From Poronia punctata (lineage: Eukaryota > Ascomycota > Sordariomycetes > Xylariales > Xylariaceae): 64,000 nucleotides of DNA. The notes under the pieces were generated by a model. That model did not search any database. It had not been told where the DNA came from and saw nothing but the letters and a program-made list of their open reading frames with translations. The DNA lies in assembly GCA_022579005.1 (NCBI GenBank), contig MU401473.1:62001-126000 (forward strand), in the 5' to 3' direction. Both the position numbers and the translations under genes were made by a program. The number at the start of each line of letters is the position of its first letter. The first letter of the stretch is position 1. Of the stretch, positions 19,293 to 33,800 are shown one piece after another.

Positions 19293-20639
19293 ATGGCGTT
19301 TCGACTCGCAACTCGGTCCGTATTTGCCGGCAGCCTTAGGCGCTGGTCCTCGACAGTCGCTTCTACGTCAAACGGCCAAGATGCCCCCCTTCCCACTGCC
19401 GAGTCCAAAGACTCTCAGACGTCGGACATAATAAATAATCATCAGAAACACATGGTAGCGACATACGCTCGGCCACCGGTTATGTTTGTCAAAGGGGAGG
19501 GCTGCTACTTGTGGGATATGACGGATCGTAAATATCTCGACTTCACTGCCGGTATCGCCGTCAATGCGCTTGGTCACTCGGACCGAAAGCTTGCCAGTGT
19601 CATTAGTCGCCAGGCAAACACCCTAATCCACACATCCAACCTATACTATAACCCCTGGACCGGCGAGCTTTCCGAGTTATTAGTTCGGCACACGCAGGCG
19701 TCAGGCGCAATGCACGATGCCTCGTCGGTATTTGTTTGCAATTCGGGCTCGGAAGCGAACGAAGCCGCGATCAAATTCTCTCGCAAGGTCGGCAAGGTTT
19801 TGGACCCCACAGGTTCAAAATACGAGTTCGTCTCCTTCCACGGTTCTTTCCACGGACGAACGATGGGAAGTCTATCGGCGACACCCAACCCCAAGTACCA
19901 GGAACCCTTTGCCCCCATGGTTCCGGGCTTCAAGTACGGCACCTACAACGATATCGACGCTATCCAGGACCTGGTTACAGAAAAGACGTGTGGTGTAATC
20001 ATTGAGCCCATTCAAGGAGAAGGCGGTGTGAACGTTGCTACAGACGAATTCCTTATCGCACTAGCGAAACGATGTCGTGAGGTCGGGGCTGTTTTGGTTT
20101 ACGACGAGATCCAATGCGGTCTCTCCAGGACAGGTAGCTTCTGGGCTCATGGCCGCCTGCCAAAGGAGGCTCACCCGGATATAATAACCTCTGCCAAAGC
20201 GCTCGGAAATGGATTCCCGATCGGAGCGGTCATTACCAATCAGTTCGTGAGTGAGAAGATCAAGGTGGGCGACCACGGTACGACCTACGGCGGAAACCCT
20301 CTTGCCTGCCGCGTGGCTCATCATGTCGTTGAACGACTAGCGGATGCCAGTCTGCAAAAAGAAGCCCTGGCCAAGTCGGAACTTTTCAAAGCTGGGTTTG
20401 AGAAGCTCCGTGCACAGTATCCCGATCTAATCAGCGAGATACGGGGTCGTGGCCTCATATTAGGTTTGCAACTGACGCAAGACCCGTCACCCATAGTCAA
20501 TGCGGCTAGGGAGAGAGGCTTGTTGGTCATCACATGTGGCACCAACACCCTCCGATTTGTCCCTCCCTTGATTATCAACGAGGAAGAAATTCAAACGGGT
20601 CTAGACATACTTGCTGAGGCCATAAAGTCCACCCGATGA
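19293..20639 (+). CDS. ARG8: Acetylornithine aminotransferase, mitochondrial
   Basis: A single-exon, 448-residue class-III PLP aminotransferase that transfers the amino group between N-acetylornithine and 2-oxoglutarate in arginine biosynthesis (yeast ARG8). The N-terminus (MAFRLATRSVFAGSLRRW) is basic, Ser-rich and lacks acids, as expected for a mitochondrial presequence. Core motifs follow in order: FTAGIAVNALGH, CNSGSEANEAAIK (about 149-161, phosphate binding), FHGSFHGRTMGSLSAT, EPIQGEGG, VYDEIQCGLSRTG (Asp271) and the PLP lysine in TSAKALGNGFPIG (Lys302). TTYGGNPLAC and a C-terminal RFVPPLIINEEEI complete it. Length matches the family. The ATG context (CAGCCATGG) is good. A TGACTCA upstream suggests cross-pathway control. 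Confidence 0.95.
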   Translation: MAFRLATRSVFAGSLRRWSSTVASTSNGQDAPLPTAESKDSQTSDIINNHQKHMVATYARPPVMFVKGEGCYLWDMTDRKYLDFTAGIAVNALGHSDRKLASVISRQANTLIHTSNLYYNPWTGELSELLVRHTQASGAMHDASSVFVCNSGSEANEAAIKFSRKVGKVLDPTGSKYEFVSFHGSFHGRTMGSLSATPNPKYQEPFAPMVPGFKYGTYNDIDAIQDLVTEKTCGVIIEPIQGEGGVNVATDEFLIALAKRCREVGAVLVYDEIQCGLSRTGSFWAHGRLPKEAHPDIITSAKALGNGFPIGAVITNQFVSEKIKVGDHGTTYGGNPLACRVAHHVVERLADASLQKEALAKSELFKAGFEKLRAQYPDLISEIRGRGLILGLQLTQDPSPIVNAARERGLLVITCGTNTLRFVPPLIINEEEIQTGLDILAEAIKSTR

Positions 20640-22391
20640 GCATAAAAGGGGGTGTTTTATAGTTTGCCTATAACATATCTTATTAGACCGTGCTACGTCC
20701 CTCGGTTGTACAGCCACATAGCGACACTAGAGGTAGATAGTAAGGCCATGTATAACGATTCCGATACAAGCACATCTGAGCATGACAGGTGCTCGATCTT
20801 CCAGGGGCGCAATTTTGGTTTCGAGGCCGGTTTTTGTCATTGAGGCGACGCATGCGGAGTAAAAGAGGCGTGGCTTACATGTGCAAAATACTTGAACCAA
20901 ACCTACTACATAGAAAAACCTGGGTACTTTGTAATACCAAATTGGGGTCAGAGGACGCACAGGACGTCATTGGCCATTGTTGATGATGAGACCGTCCGGC
21001 CAAAATGGGCCGCACAGATTCAAGTTCTTGGCCTTCGCCCAAATACTCGTAGATGCCACATACGCGGGCGAACCCGCAAGATCCCGATGTCACCTCGATA
21101 CGCTCGAATATGCGGATAAAGATTCTAGACTTGGCCTGCGCTGTTTCCGATCTAGCATGTTGTGACGGTACACATTGGAACTATTCTATGTTTCGGATTG
21201 TGCTTGGCGATCTGCGGATTGGACTGGGCGCCCTCGTCGGATTTCCAAGCGTGGAGTAAAGCGCCAAGGACCGAAAGTTCTCCACAATCAAACGAAGTGT
21301 CAAACGACGAGCTACAACCCGGACCGTACCATCGGGACGGCCGGAGCCGTACTCTGCCTTGAAACTGCCATGCGGCCGCTTCTATAGATCCAATACAGCT
21401 TGCCACTGGCTATTCCACCTAGTTTTTGACGGTAAGAAAGCGAGTTAAACAACAAACCGATGATTTCTTTCACTTCCAGTTACGTCATCAGTGACCTCAA
21501 CTCGTTTTGCTGCCAACATGGGAATCGGATTGTCCAGGAGGTAATTGCCCGGTATGTGAATGAACATCGGTACCGGGCAGCTTTGACGAATCAACCGGGT
21601 TGGTATGACACTTTCCTAGCTGACACTACATACTTGCCACCTTTGGCGCCTATGTAGATATGTAATGGACTAGGCTAACCTAGATATATGGGATTACATA
21701 CAGCTCTCTGTTGGTACTAATGCAGCGTTTGCTACTCTCTCAAACCCGCCCCTGCAGTGGACGTTTCGTTACCTGGCAACCCGACAAACAAAAGGATATG
21801 TAGTGGTTTCAAAGTTGTATCGAATGTTCATGTACGTCATTTCACAAAAACTCCTTGTACGTCATCGTCTTTGATCAAACAGCCAAAAGGCATTCCACCA
21901 GGGCAATCTGACAACTGGAGGGGCTAAAGAATAGAGGGTTGGCTGCAGGTGGTAAGGTCTTTACCGCCTTCCTGTGCTACTTGCGTTTGTCATTCAAGAT
22001 GAACATACCTAGCAAATGTCCAGCGCCAGGTTATTGTGTGATAAGCTATCCTTGTCTATGAGAAGAGTTTCGTCCAATCGCCCACCAGGACCTAACTACT
22101 TAGCAAATTGCCTTTTAATCGGGGGTTAAAATACACGACCAGTGGCACTTCAAGGTAGGTAGGTAAAGTAAGAGGTAGCTACCCCGCACCAGCTGGAAAC
22201 CTTTCTAGCATCAAGCTTGTGGCATGTCATCAACTCCGTGCATATGCGTCAAATATACTACATCATGCCTTCCTTACATGGGACGGCCATTCGATGGGCT
22301 ACCTCAAAACATGTACCCCCTCCCCTCTTCGCCCCGTTCCACATACAATGTCCCAGGGTTAGCCCAGGTCCACCAAAGTTAGACGTTGATA

Positions 22392-22429
<38 letters not shown>

Positions 22430-22656
22430 CATCCGATCTTCCACTCAATGTAGGCGGCCCATGACAGGACACGGTCACTACCTACACTGAGTGTTCCTCT
22501 CCCTTTGTGACTATTTTGTATCAACCTATATCACCCTGGGAAGTTCCGGCCTTCCCTTTAACTGTTCCCGTCACCTTTTAACCTAAGCTAATCCTTTAGC
22601 TCTCCGCGTCCACATACCCTTTCGCCCTCGAGGTAGAGAAAAAGGCAACCGCAATC
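20640..22656. other. Intergenic region, with (CTA)n at 22392-22429
   Basis: No supported gene. A (CTA)n trinucleotide microsatellite of about twelve units lies upstream of the glutamate decarboxylase. The last 150 bp are pyrimidine-rich and probably its leader. Confidence 0.6.
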
Positions 22657-24824
22657 ATGGTCCACCTATCCACGGTCACCGAGAAGAACGGGCCCGGCGC
22701 CGTTCCTGACCCGGTCAATAACGTAAAATTGCAGCTTAGCAGCCACGATGATTCCTTCACAACTAGCATCTATGGCTCCAGGTTCGCCGCCGAGGATCTC
22801 CCGAAACATGAGATGCCGGAGACAGAAATGCCAAAAGAGGTCGCCTATCGTATGATTAAGGACGAGCTGAGTCTGGACGGGAATCCGATGCTCAAGTAAG
22901 TTTCCTGTTACCCGCCGAGACGGAAAGGGGGCATTATAGGCAAGAGCGAGTGAAAAGAGGATACACTAACGATGCACGATGACAGTCTGGCGTCATTTGT
23001 CACCACCTACATGGTAAGGAGTATCCATCCTAAAAAGAAGCTCCAACTGCAAGGTCAACGTCGATTTCGGAAGCAGAGATAGGTCCTTGACAAGGAGAAG
23101 GGAGGCTAACACGCGAGGCCAGGAAGAAGAGGCCGAGAAACTCATGAGCGAGGCTTTCTCCAAAAACTTCATCGATTACGAGGAGTATCCGCAGACAGCC
23201 GAGATTCAGAACCGATGCGTGTCCATGATCGGCCGGCTCTTCCACGCACCCTCTTCGTCGGCCGAAGACCAGGCGGTAGGCACGTCGTGCGTCGGCTCGT
23301 CAGAGGCCATCATGCTTGGCGTCTTGGCAATGAAGAGGCGCTGGAAGAACAAACGTATTGCCGCCGGCCTGTCTGCGGAGAAGCCTAATATCGTCATGTC
23401 TTCGGCCGTGCAGGTATGCTGGGAGAAAGCGACGCGGTATTTCGAGGTGGAGGAGAAGCTCGTGTACTGCACGCCCGACCGCTACGTCATCGACCCTGTT
23501 GAAACGGTTGACCTCGTAGACGAGAATACCATCGGCATCTGTGCCATTTTGGGCAGTACCTACACGGGCGAGTATGAGGACGTCAAAGCCGTGAATGACC
23601 TCCTAGTGGAGAGGGGCTTGGACTGTCCGATACATGTGGACGCTGCTTCGGGCGGGTTCGTCGCGCCTTTTGTCGTACCGGATCTGGAGTGGGATTTCAG
23701 ACTGGACAAGGTAGTTTCTATCAACGTGTCGGGCCACAAGGTAAACAAAGAACGCGCCCATCCCTAGGGATGTCTCACAGGATTTTGCTAAAGAATCATT
23801 CCACAGTACGGTCTCGTTTACCCCGGCGTCGGTTGGGTTGTGTGGAGGAGCGCTGAATATCTACCCAAGGAACTGGTGTTCAATATCAACTATCTCGGTG
23901 CAGACCAGTCGTCCTTCACGTGAGTGGCCTATACATGTTATGGCGATGATATCGAGATATTTGGCCTCATTTGAGCGCAAGAGGGCAAGTGGCTAATATG
24001 ATATAACGACACAGGTTGAACTTCTCCAAGGGCGCGAGCCATATAATTGGCCAATACTACCAGCTTATCAGACTTGGTAAGAAGGGTTACCGCGCGATCA
24101 TGTCAAATCTAACACGTACGGCCGACTACCTGACCGAGTCGCTCGAGGCGCTCGATTTTGTCATTATGAGCAAGAGGTCCGGTGAAGGTCTGCCCCTGGT
24201 CGCGTTCCGGCTCAAGGAGAATGAGGATCGGCAGTATGACGAGTTCGCTCTTGCGCATAAACTGGTGAGCATTCAATTATTTTTCTTGTCTCATCTCCTG
24301 ACTTGTACCCCTCTTCCCTCTGTACCCGTCTTCGGCATTGCTATTTCCAAGGTGTTGAAGGCCATATAGAAGGGCAAGACAGACGGGCATAAAGCGATGA
24401 TGAGGAGATGCTGACTATTGTGAAAGCGTGCGAGGGGTTGGATAGTGCCGGCCTACACCATGGCACCTCACACGAATGGGCTGAAGATGCTCCGCGTGGT
24501 AGTGCGCGAGGACTTTACCAAGAACCGCTGCGACGCCCTTATCACCGACATTAAGTTGTGCCAGACTTTGTTGGATGAGATGGATAAAGCGGCAATAAAA
24601 AAGCAGCAGGAGTTTGTCCAAAAACATAGCGTAAACAGTGCTGGAGCAAATCATAATCCTTCCAAGTTCCGGGTAAGCCCTCATTCCCCCTCTTTCAAAC
24701 ACTTCTGAATGGCGACTACCTACTAGGTAGGAAGTCAATTTGGACCTATGATACTAACGAAAAGTTACAGAATGAGAAGCATTCGATTCAGGGCAAACAT
24801 GGGAAGACGCATGCCGTTTGCTAG
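22657..24824 (+). CDS. Glutamate decarboxylase (PLP-dependent)
   Basis: Seven exons: 22657-22895, 22986-23013, 23123-23740, 23807-23919, 24015-24264, 24427-24672 and 24771-24824, 515 residues. All junctions have GT..AG; exon 2 is only 28 nt. The enzyme converts glutamate to GABA and CO2. Family motifs are the N-terminal IYGSRF, the [10 protein letters not shown] block split by intron 1, [41 protein letters not shown] (PLP-ring aspartate), INVSGHKYGLVYPG with the PLP lysine (Lys295, last codon of exon 3), and [14 protein letters not shown]. The C-terminal end is a 17-codon exon rich in His and Lys. It is cytosolic by lack of a targeting signal. Other decarboxylases of the group are excluded by the glutamate-type N-terminus. 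Confidence 0.93.
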
Positions 24825-27800
24825 TCCGGAAAGACTGGACAGTGCAGGTTAAAGGTTAAGCTAGAGCTGAACTCGGACAGCCGACTTTGGCACTTGTTGC
24901 TTGATCATTTGGACAAGTCGTGCTTCCTTTTTATTATCTGAGATGTGTGGGTTTGGTCTACAAGGGCAAGCGATATGAGTTGTAATATCTTGTATCAAAT
25001 TTGTTTGCAGACGCAGTACGTGATATTAATAAGGTCCAGCCTTGCAAGTCTCGAGAGCTAAGCGCAGTATGCGTGGTGATGAAGATAGTTCATGGGATTC
25101 ACATTCGGAGTCTGGAGCCGAGGATATATCTCCTAGATAAATTCGACAACCGAATTAGTTTCCTATGGCAAGAGAAGAGTGGTTGAGCTGACAAATCTAA
25201 TGTAAATAACAAGCACATTTATTAAAACCACGCCCTTTCTCTCACGACTTCAATATTGAGGGAAGACAGATATCAAGCATGATAAAGCCAGAGAAAAAAA
25301 AGGAAAGAGTTACACGACGGCTAGTTGGCCACCTTATACTTCCTACTCTAGATACCAGCCGACCTGTATTTGTGGGCAGCGAGATATAGACAGCAATTAC
25401 CTAGACCTATAGCAAGCAAGAGGTCCCCTCGAGACGTTACAAGACCTTTTTTCCACTTACCTGAACACCGAGCAAAGATATCCGTGGGAGTCATTTCTTT
25501 TAACTCGGGTTAGGGGAAACTCGCTCACCGTCATAATACTACATCACCAAAACAGGGTTACATTTATCTTCCCTTTTGTTTTAGGTGGCACAGGGCCGGT
25601 AGGTGGAATATAAGACGTATAGCCATAGCGGCCTCTCTTATGAAATGATTTAATCAAGGTATGTTGCAAATGACTGAACGACCGTGGAGTTTCTGCCCTC
25701 CTTCAATATACTTACCTCCTCGTACTCATACTTCTTCTACTTCCAACGAATTAGATAACATGACTAGGTAAGGTGGGTAGGTTGGCCAGGGGAGGGAGAA
25801 GCCAAGGCTTGAATAAAAGTACCTAAAGTATCGTCTTCGGCACCCGTACCGAGAGGAATTTATATGGATAGCGAGTATGGTAAGTATGAAGGAACGGTCA
25901 CAAAGGATCGAGGCTAGGTTTGATCCTAAGTATAGAGTCTACCGAGTCTAAATGGATAAACGTAAGTACCTACCTAACGAGGGTTCTTGATATACCTATA
26001 CTCGTAGTATAAATCACGGTCGGTATACCTACCTCTGCGTATATAGATACGAGTAGATGGATGTATCGTACGTGTATAGAAGACTACTCGTCGGTAGCTA
26101 GGAAAGGAAAGAAAAAAAAAGAAAAGAAAAACGAAATTCTAGAACAAACCTTTTGTATTACCCAAGTAATACCTACATAACATATATACTTTCAACGCTC
26201 TCAGAAATACATTTTACTTACTATACAAGCATAGAAAAAGTATTTTTCCCATGTATACCTTACCTACCTACTTATAAGTACCTAGTCTACATATTCTAAA
26301 ATTTTAAGAAAGATTAAAAAAGATTTAACATGATAATGCAACTGTTTCAGGACGACGGACACAAAAACGGTGTTTTACTTGTAGACCGACCCCCTCAAGC
26401 TCAAGCTCAAGCTCAATTCAATTGAATTCCCATTTCCCGACATCAACATCAACATCAATTCGCTCAAAAAAATCTACTCAACTTACAAGTGAGAGTACCT
26501 TGGTACAAACATACATACATACATACATACATGTAATCTGTCAGCATAAAGTAGAGAAGAGAAAAAAAATGATAGGTAAGGTAACACAACGAAACCACCT
26601 AATTAAATTAAACGGTTTGCAGCTCAACTCCAAAAAAAAAAAAAAAAAGAGCATAACCAGGTAATGGGTATCCTAGGTTATATTGCCTACCTACTTATAC
26701 ATATTACCCAAGTAGGTTTACAGATCGTTAAAAAAAAGTCCGATCCAAGTTTTGGAAACAAAAGGTTACGAGTATTTTTTGGACTGTAGTTTTGGTTGTA
26801 ACGGATCTTTTATCCATGAAACCTTTCAAGATTAGAAAAGAACACAAGGCCAAGGTCCACACAGTAAGTACTTACCTACTTCTTTCTATACAAACACCAC
26901 CATAATCTATAATCAATGCAATGCATTATGCACTTATTCATCAAGGGAACAGTTCAACGGAACGGGAGTAAGCGGGTGCAAGTTTTGTTACTATTTTGAG
27001 TTTGAGCCTCAAAAATGACCAACCAACAAACCAGCCCGAGTGGTTCGAATCATGAAACTGAAACGTCGACGGAGGATCTGATTCAAACCAATCCCTGGGA
27101 TTTTGTATGGGGTAGGGATGGGTAGGGATGGGATGGGATCGGAGGGGTGCAGTGCCTGTCAGCCCACCTGGTTTTTCCTTCTGACGTGCATTGTCGCGAA
27201 ATGATCCGAATATTGATTAATCAATCATAAATCATAAAATTAATCACATGTACAAGCGTAGCATAAAATCGACAGGGACGTAGATACACTACTTTGTACC
27301 AGTTCGGCTGCAGACGAGGTCGCGTCCTGTGTAAGGTTTTAAGTCTTAAGACCCTGCACCTGCACTTCGAACATCTCGCAAGGCCTCTCTAGATAGGCTA
27401 TAACATATCGAATATGAATAACGGATCAAGAATGCGAGGGAAACTCAAGAGTCAGCATGCATTTGCTCGTCCCCAGTATAAGGCAACTATATGCGCAAGG
27501 TAGGGGACCTCGTTTCGACTTTTCTGGGGTTTGCCGCCTGCGCCGACAGGGTAGGCCAGGAGGACGAAAAAGAATTCGAGGATCCCTGAATGTTTGCTTC
27601 GGTTGTAACCTTAGCCGCAGTTCCCGCCGCTTTGAATTAAAAAAAAAAGTTCCTCCATCCTTCGAGATAGGCATTGGTACAAAGACACATGCAGGGAGGC
27701 TTCGGCTTCGGGTCGCTCGATACGACCTACAGAATGCTCAACAATTCCGAGAGCACTGCAAAATCCAGCATTGACAAAAAGCCACGAATCGGGTTGTCTC

Positions 27801-30800
27801 CCAGACAACAACATGCCCATTTATCCAACGGCCGTCTCATATGGACGTGGCGTTGGGAAAACCGGGCCAGCATGTTCGCGACCGCTGTGGCACAATAGGG
27901 TACACATAACGCGCTTCGTCCGTCGCACCACATGCAAGAAATATGGCGTCTCGTACGACCAGCATATCTTACTAGCTATAACCGGCCGGTCCCGTGAATA
28001 AAGGCCCCCTTCATCGTCCGTGTCTCTCGCGTACCTTACTTCTCAAAATCTGCAAGAACCCACCCGCGCATGGTAGGTAAGTACCAAGGTAGAACGGGCT
28101 GCGGCGCGGCGAGTGCACATGTGCAACACAAGGTACGACGCCGACTCGTGGTGCATATGATATAACTAGCGAGAGCAAACACAACAACTCGGTTGTGCCT
28201 GCAGCCAATTGGTGGGCGACCCCTGGCACATTCTTGAGTCGTCATGTTACGCCATGGAAGCGCTAGCTTCACGAGCAAACAGGTGGCGACGACATCTGAC
28301 GAATATGAGCAGCAAGCGAATAATGTCGCCCACACAATCTCTCAGACCCCATGTGGATTCCCTCAACCAGGGGCTCGGGATAAATCGAACTGCACCTATG
28401 CGGCATTGCGGCATTGCGGCGGTGCGGCGGTGCAGCCGCCAGCTGAGCTGGTCTGCTGAGTTCGTAATCCGGTGCAAGATTAGCGGCCCGGTATACGCAA
28501 AAAAGGGGGCGCGACATCTTCAAAGTGTACAGCGGCAGCCCGTGGCGAATTCGTCTATGCCGCCTGGAGATTAGTAGCATCTTCTTTACGACGTCCCGTA
28601 ATCTCGACTTTTACTGGAACGCGGTTCGCTTTTTCTTTTTCGCCCCTTCTACCCTCTGTTGTTGATTGGAGGACCACAGGCAAATATTCCTTTTTCTGTG
28701 GCCGTGCTAGAGAGCTGAAGTGCATGTCGAAGCTGGACATGTCTGCATGCAACCCAAATCCCAACCTCTGGGGCCAGGAGAGCCCCCATTTTCTTATGCT
28801 TCTGATATCGGGGCAACACCCTAGTACTACTATGATTAGATCAATTGTGGTGCAATATGTAAATGTCCCAATTTCATCGCTGGGAAGAAACGAGCGAGGG
28901 CGATATTATCATTTGTCGGACCGATATAGTCACATGGCCGGTCAGCTTTCATGTTATGATGGTATACAACAAGTATGACACATCGAGATAGCTGGAGAAA
29001 CTGGCATCTTAGTGTCACCTCTGTTGCCTCGACATACAACGGGTGCAGGCACGTTCTCCTCTCGAGAATACGACCATCCTACATACTACCATGAAGTCGG
29101 TGATTAGGTTTCGAGATGCATAAGATTGTTCGCGCGTCGGCGTCAGCGTCGGCGTCGCAGCGACAGGGCAGTTAGTTGGTTCCCCGTGCATTTGTCCGCA
29201 GTGCTTATTCCAATATTTCTCCCGAAAGAAAGGAAGACGGCCGCCCTAATGCAACCCTATATCGCTCACTCGACAGGGGCTCCTTATCACAAACGCCTGG
29301 AAGGTGCCTTGATGCAGCCTGGTGCAGATTGAGGGATGCCTGGAGCCTGGGTCAGCTACGAATGCGCATAACCGTCCGGTAGTCGCCTACGCTACTAAGC
29401 ACAACGGAGCTGCGCAGTATTTGTGGTCGCCGTTGTCTTTTCTGTAGGACAGATCTCTGACCTGCCTATCTGAAACGGTCCTGTGACATGTCAGCTACAA
29501 CGTCTATTTTCGTCACACCGTCCGGGGAAGGCATACTTACATACTGACACTTACTAAAGGTTGTATCAGCCTGTGCCGGTATATATATCAACCCGGGTAT
29601 AAACCTAGCGGCGCATATTCGTAGGGATTGAGCTGTTTCAAATGACTAGGAAAAATTGATTGATGCTTCTCAGTGGCTGTTCCCGGGCAACTCACAACCA
29701 CCGTGATCCAACTGTGGCACCACGCAAACACGGGGCTATACATAAGGTACTTGTACGTACGTATATGCACATGTTAGGCATAGTTACAACTCATACTCGC
29801 GCGGATGACCTTTCAAAGATGATGGTTCGAGACCTGGAGATAGGCTATGACTGGACGAACGACGAACCCATGTCCCTGACAGTTACCTCGTAATAAAGAT
29901 GAATGATGTTGTCACATCAACAGTTCCGCAAATACATGTGGTAAAGAAAGAAGGCGCCCCAGAAATGTCAATCTTCTGGTAACTGTCTCTGGGCGTTAAA
30001 GGGTCATAATTATCTACGAGTATAACAGGGCAAATTCAGGGTTCTGCATTATGATAAAGCAAGTTAGTGGATGTTGGTCTAAATGAGTTGTATCATGGAT
30101 GTTGGGGTAGGTAGTAGGCAAGTGCACCTGCACGCATGTGGTTTGCTATGTCCCGTAGATAGATGCTCGGTAGTAGGTAACTGCCGGTCTACAGATGGGA
30201 TCTTTCCGTCGGCAACTTTCCCTGACTCATTATGCATTCGTTTAGGAACCGAAGGAAGCGGCAACTTGCTGTGTCGTGACTTCAATTCCGCCTACTTTGC
30301 ACAACAGACTCCAGAGCGAGTTGATAGGTAAGACACCTTTAGTTGATGATTACCGTAAAAACTTCCTGGTTGTTGTTGAGGATCATATGCAATACGTACC
30401 TACCATACATACATCCTCTGGACATATGTACTTGCGGGACTGTGAATGTATTGTTAAGTCCCGGTACCTATTTGATACACAGTAAAAAGTTCATCTTAAT
30501 ACATATGTACACAGACCCGACAGATATCGACCGTACTGCGAAGCTCATTACCGAAATGGCCTGGCTTGTGGGCGTGATGGTTATTATTAGCGATTTCTCA
30601 GACCCGTTAGGATTGCGCCCAGATCCATCATCAATAAATGTATCATCATCCCTGTCCCATCACATCTCTGGAGTCTCGTCTGCTGTTCGGTGAGCGGTCA
30701 TTCGATTCTACGTGTACGACATGTAGATATGAAAATAAGAGGACTTCTTTTGCTTGCAGATCTGCTGCCCACCGCACGGGATGTGGGAGTAGTTAAGCTT

Positions 30801-33800
30801 GCCGAGGGCACTCACACAAACTGTAGTTAGTCTGTTCAGTGTCCACTCGTCTCCTGGTCAGGCTTACATACATACATATGTGCAGACACGAACCTAGGAA
30901 CCTGATACATACAATAATAACAGGTACTAGCTATCAGGCTTTTGTTTTAAACACATTTGAACAGGCACACTTTCCCATCTTTCAGCTCAGCGGTTTTAGT
31001 AAGCCTTTGCCCCTACTACTCCGTAGGTGCCGGGTATCTCATAACTGATATGGACATTTTTCATCGTAAGCTTGCCGAAGATATATATATATATATACAG
31101 CACGTATTCTTCTACGTCCCACAATGATTTCATGCTTTACCTGTCTTGATGTGTTTTATCCACACATTAGAGGTACGATGGCGAGATGCCCTGCCACTCC
31201 TGCTGGGCCTGCTCGATCTGGCACAGTACGTGTAGTTTGTGCCGAAAAAGAGGAGAAAGTGGTGAAGGCTAGGAAATCTCGCTCGGAATCTTTCGAGAAC
31301 GATGGGCCTCGGCTAGCCCGGAGGATACCGAAGATGCCCTTTCCCAGCAACCCGATCACCCAGTCAAGAAGCTTGACAAACGATACGGAGTACCTAATTT
31401 AATGGAGATGAGAGAAGGATGGCCTAAACCCGCTAGCGTACTTTGTACGTAAATGTTGGGGTTTGGTCGCGCTTATCAGTAGGTAGGTAGCCCTTCTCAT
31501 AGGTGTACCTTAGGTACTCATACGTGTGCACGTAGTCTGGCATAATGTTATAGTAAGATACGTGTAGTTGCATCGGCAGAAACTAGTAGGTAGCACAAAA
31601 CGTCGTTAACCTAGATGCATACATACACGGTCCTGGGCCACGTATGTAAAAGTCCAAGCGGGGAATACACGGTAGGGGAGAAGAACGGAGTCTAAAATAA
31701 AACAAGGTATTCGTCGGGTACGTGTACTAATAGAGATGACACATGAAGCTGCCGATTTGAGAACGGTACAAGAGCTACCCGAGTGGAGGCCGTGTGAGCC
31801 CACCAACAGGATTGCCTTCGGTTGCTGCCCGGCCGAGATTCCAGTTGGTGCTAAATGCTAGCTGCCGCCGATCTTATAAATAAGATTACTTGCAGAGGAG
31901 ATGTACGCGTAGTATCGGGCAGGAGACGTACAGTTTCGCATCAGGTATGTACTTTTACTAGTGTGGAACATTAATATTTTCGATACGCAGCCGCACCAGG
32001 TAAAAAAACAGTGGTATGCCTTGACGGTTACATACATCAGCATACAGGCATTGGCGTGAATGTGAAATGAGATTCAGGCTTAACAGAGAGCTTCCCATAT
32101 TACCGCAAGGGTCATCTAAGGTCGGCAAAGGCTCTTTTTGATTTCAGCTAATACTATCCGAAGCAGGAAGTCGAAAGTGAACAGATCCTGTTCGCAGGAG
32201 CATCGATTTTACACATCCCGAATGTGATACCCACGACAGTCCAATATGGGGAATAATTCTCCGCTTATAGTAGGCTAGTATGCCGAACTATACCCTCCTT
32301 CCATGGGATGTACCGGTACACATGGCAAATTGACTGCCGGTGGAATACCCTGGAAATGTTTCTGGGAAGAGAGGGGTTTTGATTACTCGAGCATGTCATG
32401 CACTAACTAGACTACAATAAGGCCCCTAGCAGGAGCTGGTAGACGAGCACGCATCAACGTATCTATCTCATGTCGGACGCTGCTATGTAGCACCTACCTA
32501 ACGGTCAGCCACGGTCTACCATCTCATGTAGATATCGCTTGCTCAGGACTTTACAGGTAACAATACCTACTCGTACAGCTGAATTGTACCAGGTGAAAAG
32601 GTACATACTTGAAAAGATGTTGTCATCCACGAATGAGCCACCTGTCGGGAAGCCTTCCGGTACCGTATCTTTATTTCAAGGGTTGCAACGTGGTCGGTCT
32701 TCAACTCGTAACTGATGCCGCACCGAAACGTGCAAGCTACCGCACCTCCGCATGGCATAATTCTTGGAAAGTTGGCCTAGTCCAGGAATGTGTAGTTCCT
32801 CCGCTTGCCTTAGTCTAGTACATGTAGGGTACCTACCGGTAATATTGCAAATTCTTGATCTAATCAACATCTCGACACAAACAAGCGTCAAAGAGACCAA
32901 TAAGCATAAACTGCAATCAATACGTACACCTTTCGAAGTACCTAGTACCTAGCCCTACTGCAAGGATGCTTGTAGCATGAACATATAAATTGAAAATGTT
33001 CATATACTTGTCCTTAGCTTGAAGGTACACGCAGGAAGATTAGAGTACATACAGATAAAACGCCTCCCCAAGACATGCAGAAACGGCCAACGAGGTAATA
33101 TAGGTAGTCACCACTAACAACATGCGCCAACTGTAATTAGCCCCGTCAAACCGCAGGGTTGTGCGGCGCAAACATGAAACAACCGGCTGAAAAAAACGTG
33201 CAAGAGCATCTCCACCACGATCCCCTGCTATACCAGAAACGTCTGTTCAATATTGTAGATCGCCGGCTTACCGAACCTATGCGTGCCAATCAGCGTGTGC
33301 CATTTTCTAATGGCTCCTTAGCACCACAACACACCTAAACTGTGATCGTCTTCGAGTGCGTCGGTAGAGCGAGGCGCAGACTTTTGATTAGTTTGGTAAA
33401 GAGTTAACCCCTCGGGGCTTCCCCGCCTTAACCCTAATCTGAGGAATAGGTAAAGTAGTTGTCGAGGGTTCATACCCTGGCCAGAAGATAGCGGGACATC
33501 CTGGACAAAAGATGGTCCTGGGGTAATCCTGCCAAAGTCCGTGTCTAGCCCTGGAGATGTGCAGGTTCCTACGTGTAATTCCTGTCCTATCGATTGCATC
33601 TGTACGTACTCGTAGACCTAGACTAGACATCCCCCCTACTATCATTTCAGGGTTTCGGTGCGGACTGGGTCCGGCACTTGACCATTATAACTCTCGCCAG
33701 TCACCCGAACTTCTACCCGAAGTGACCAAGATACCCCATTGCCCCCATTGCCCCTGGCGATCTTGTACGAATTGGACTCAAGTGTATTGTCGAGGCGCGT

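Noticed and set aside
14900..24900. Biosynthetic gene cluster linking esterase, aminotransferase and decarboxylase
   Set aside because: There is no backbone synthase; the aminotransferase and decarboxylase are clear primary-metabolism enzymes.
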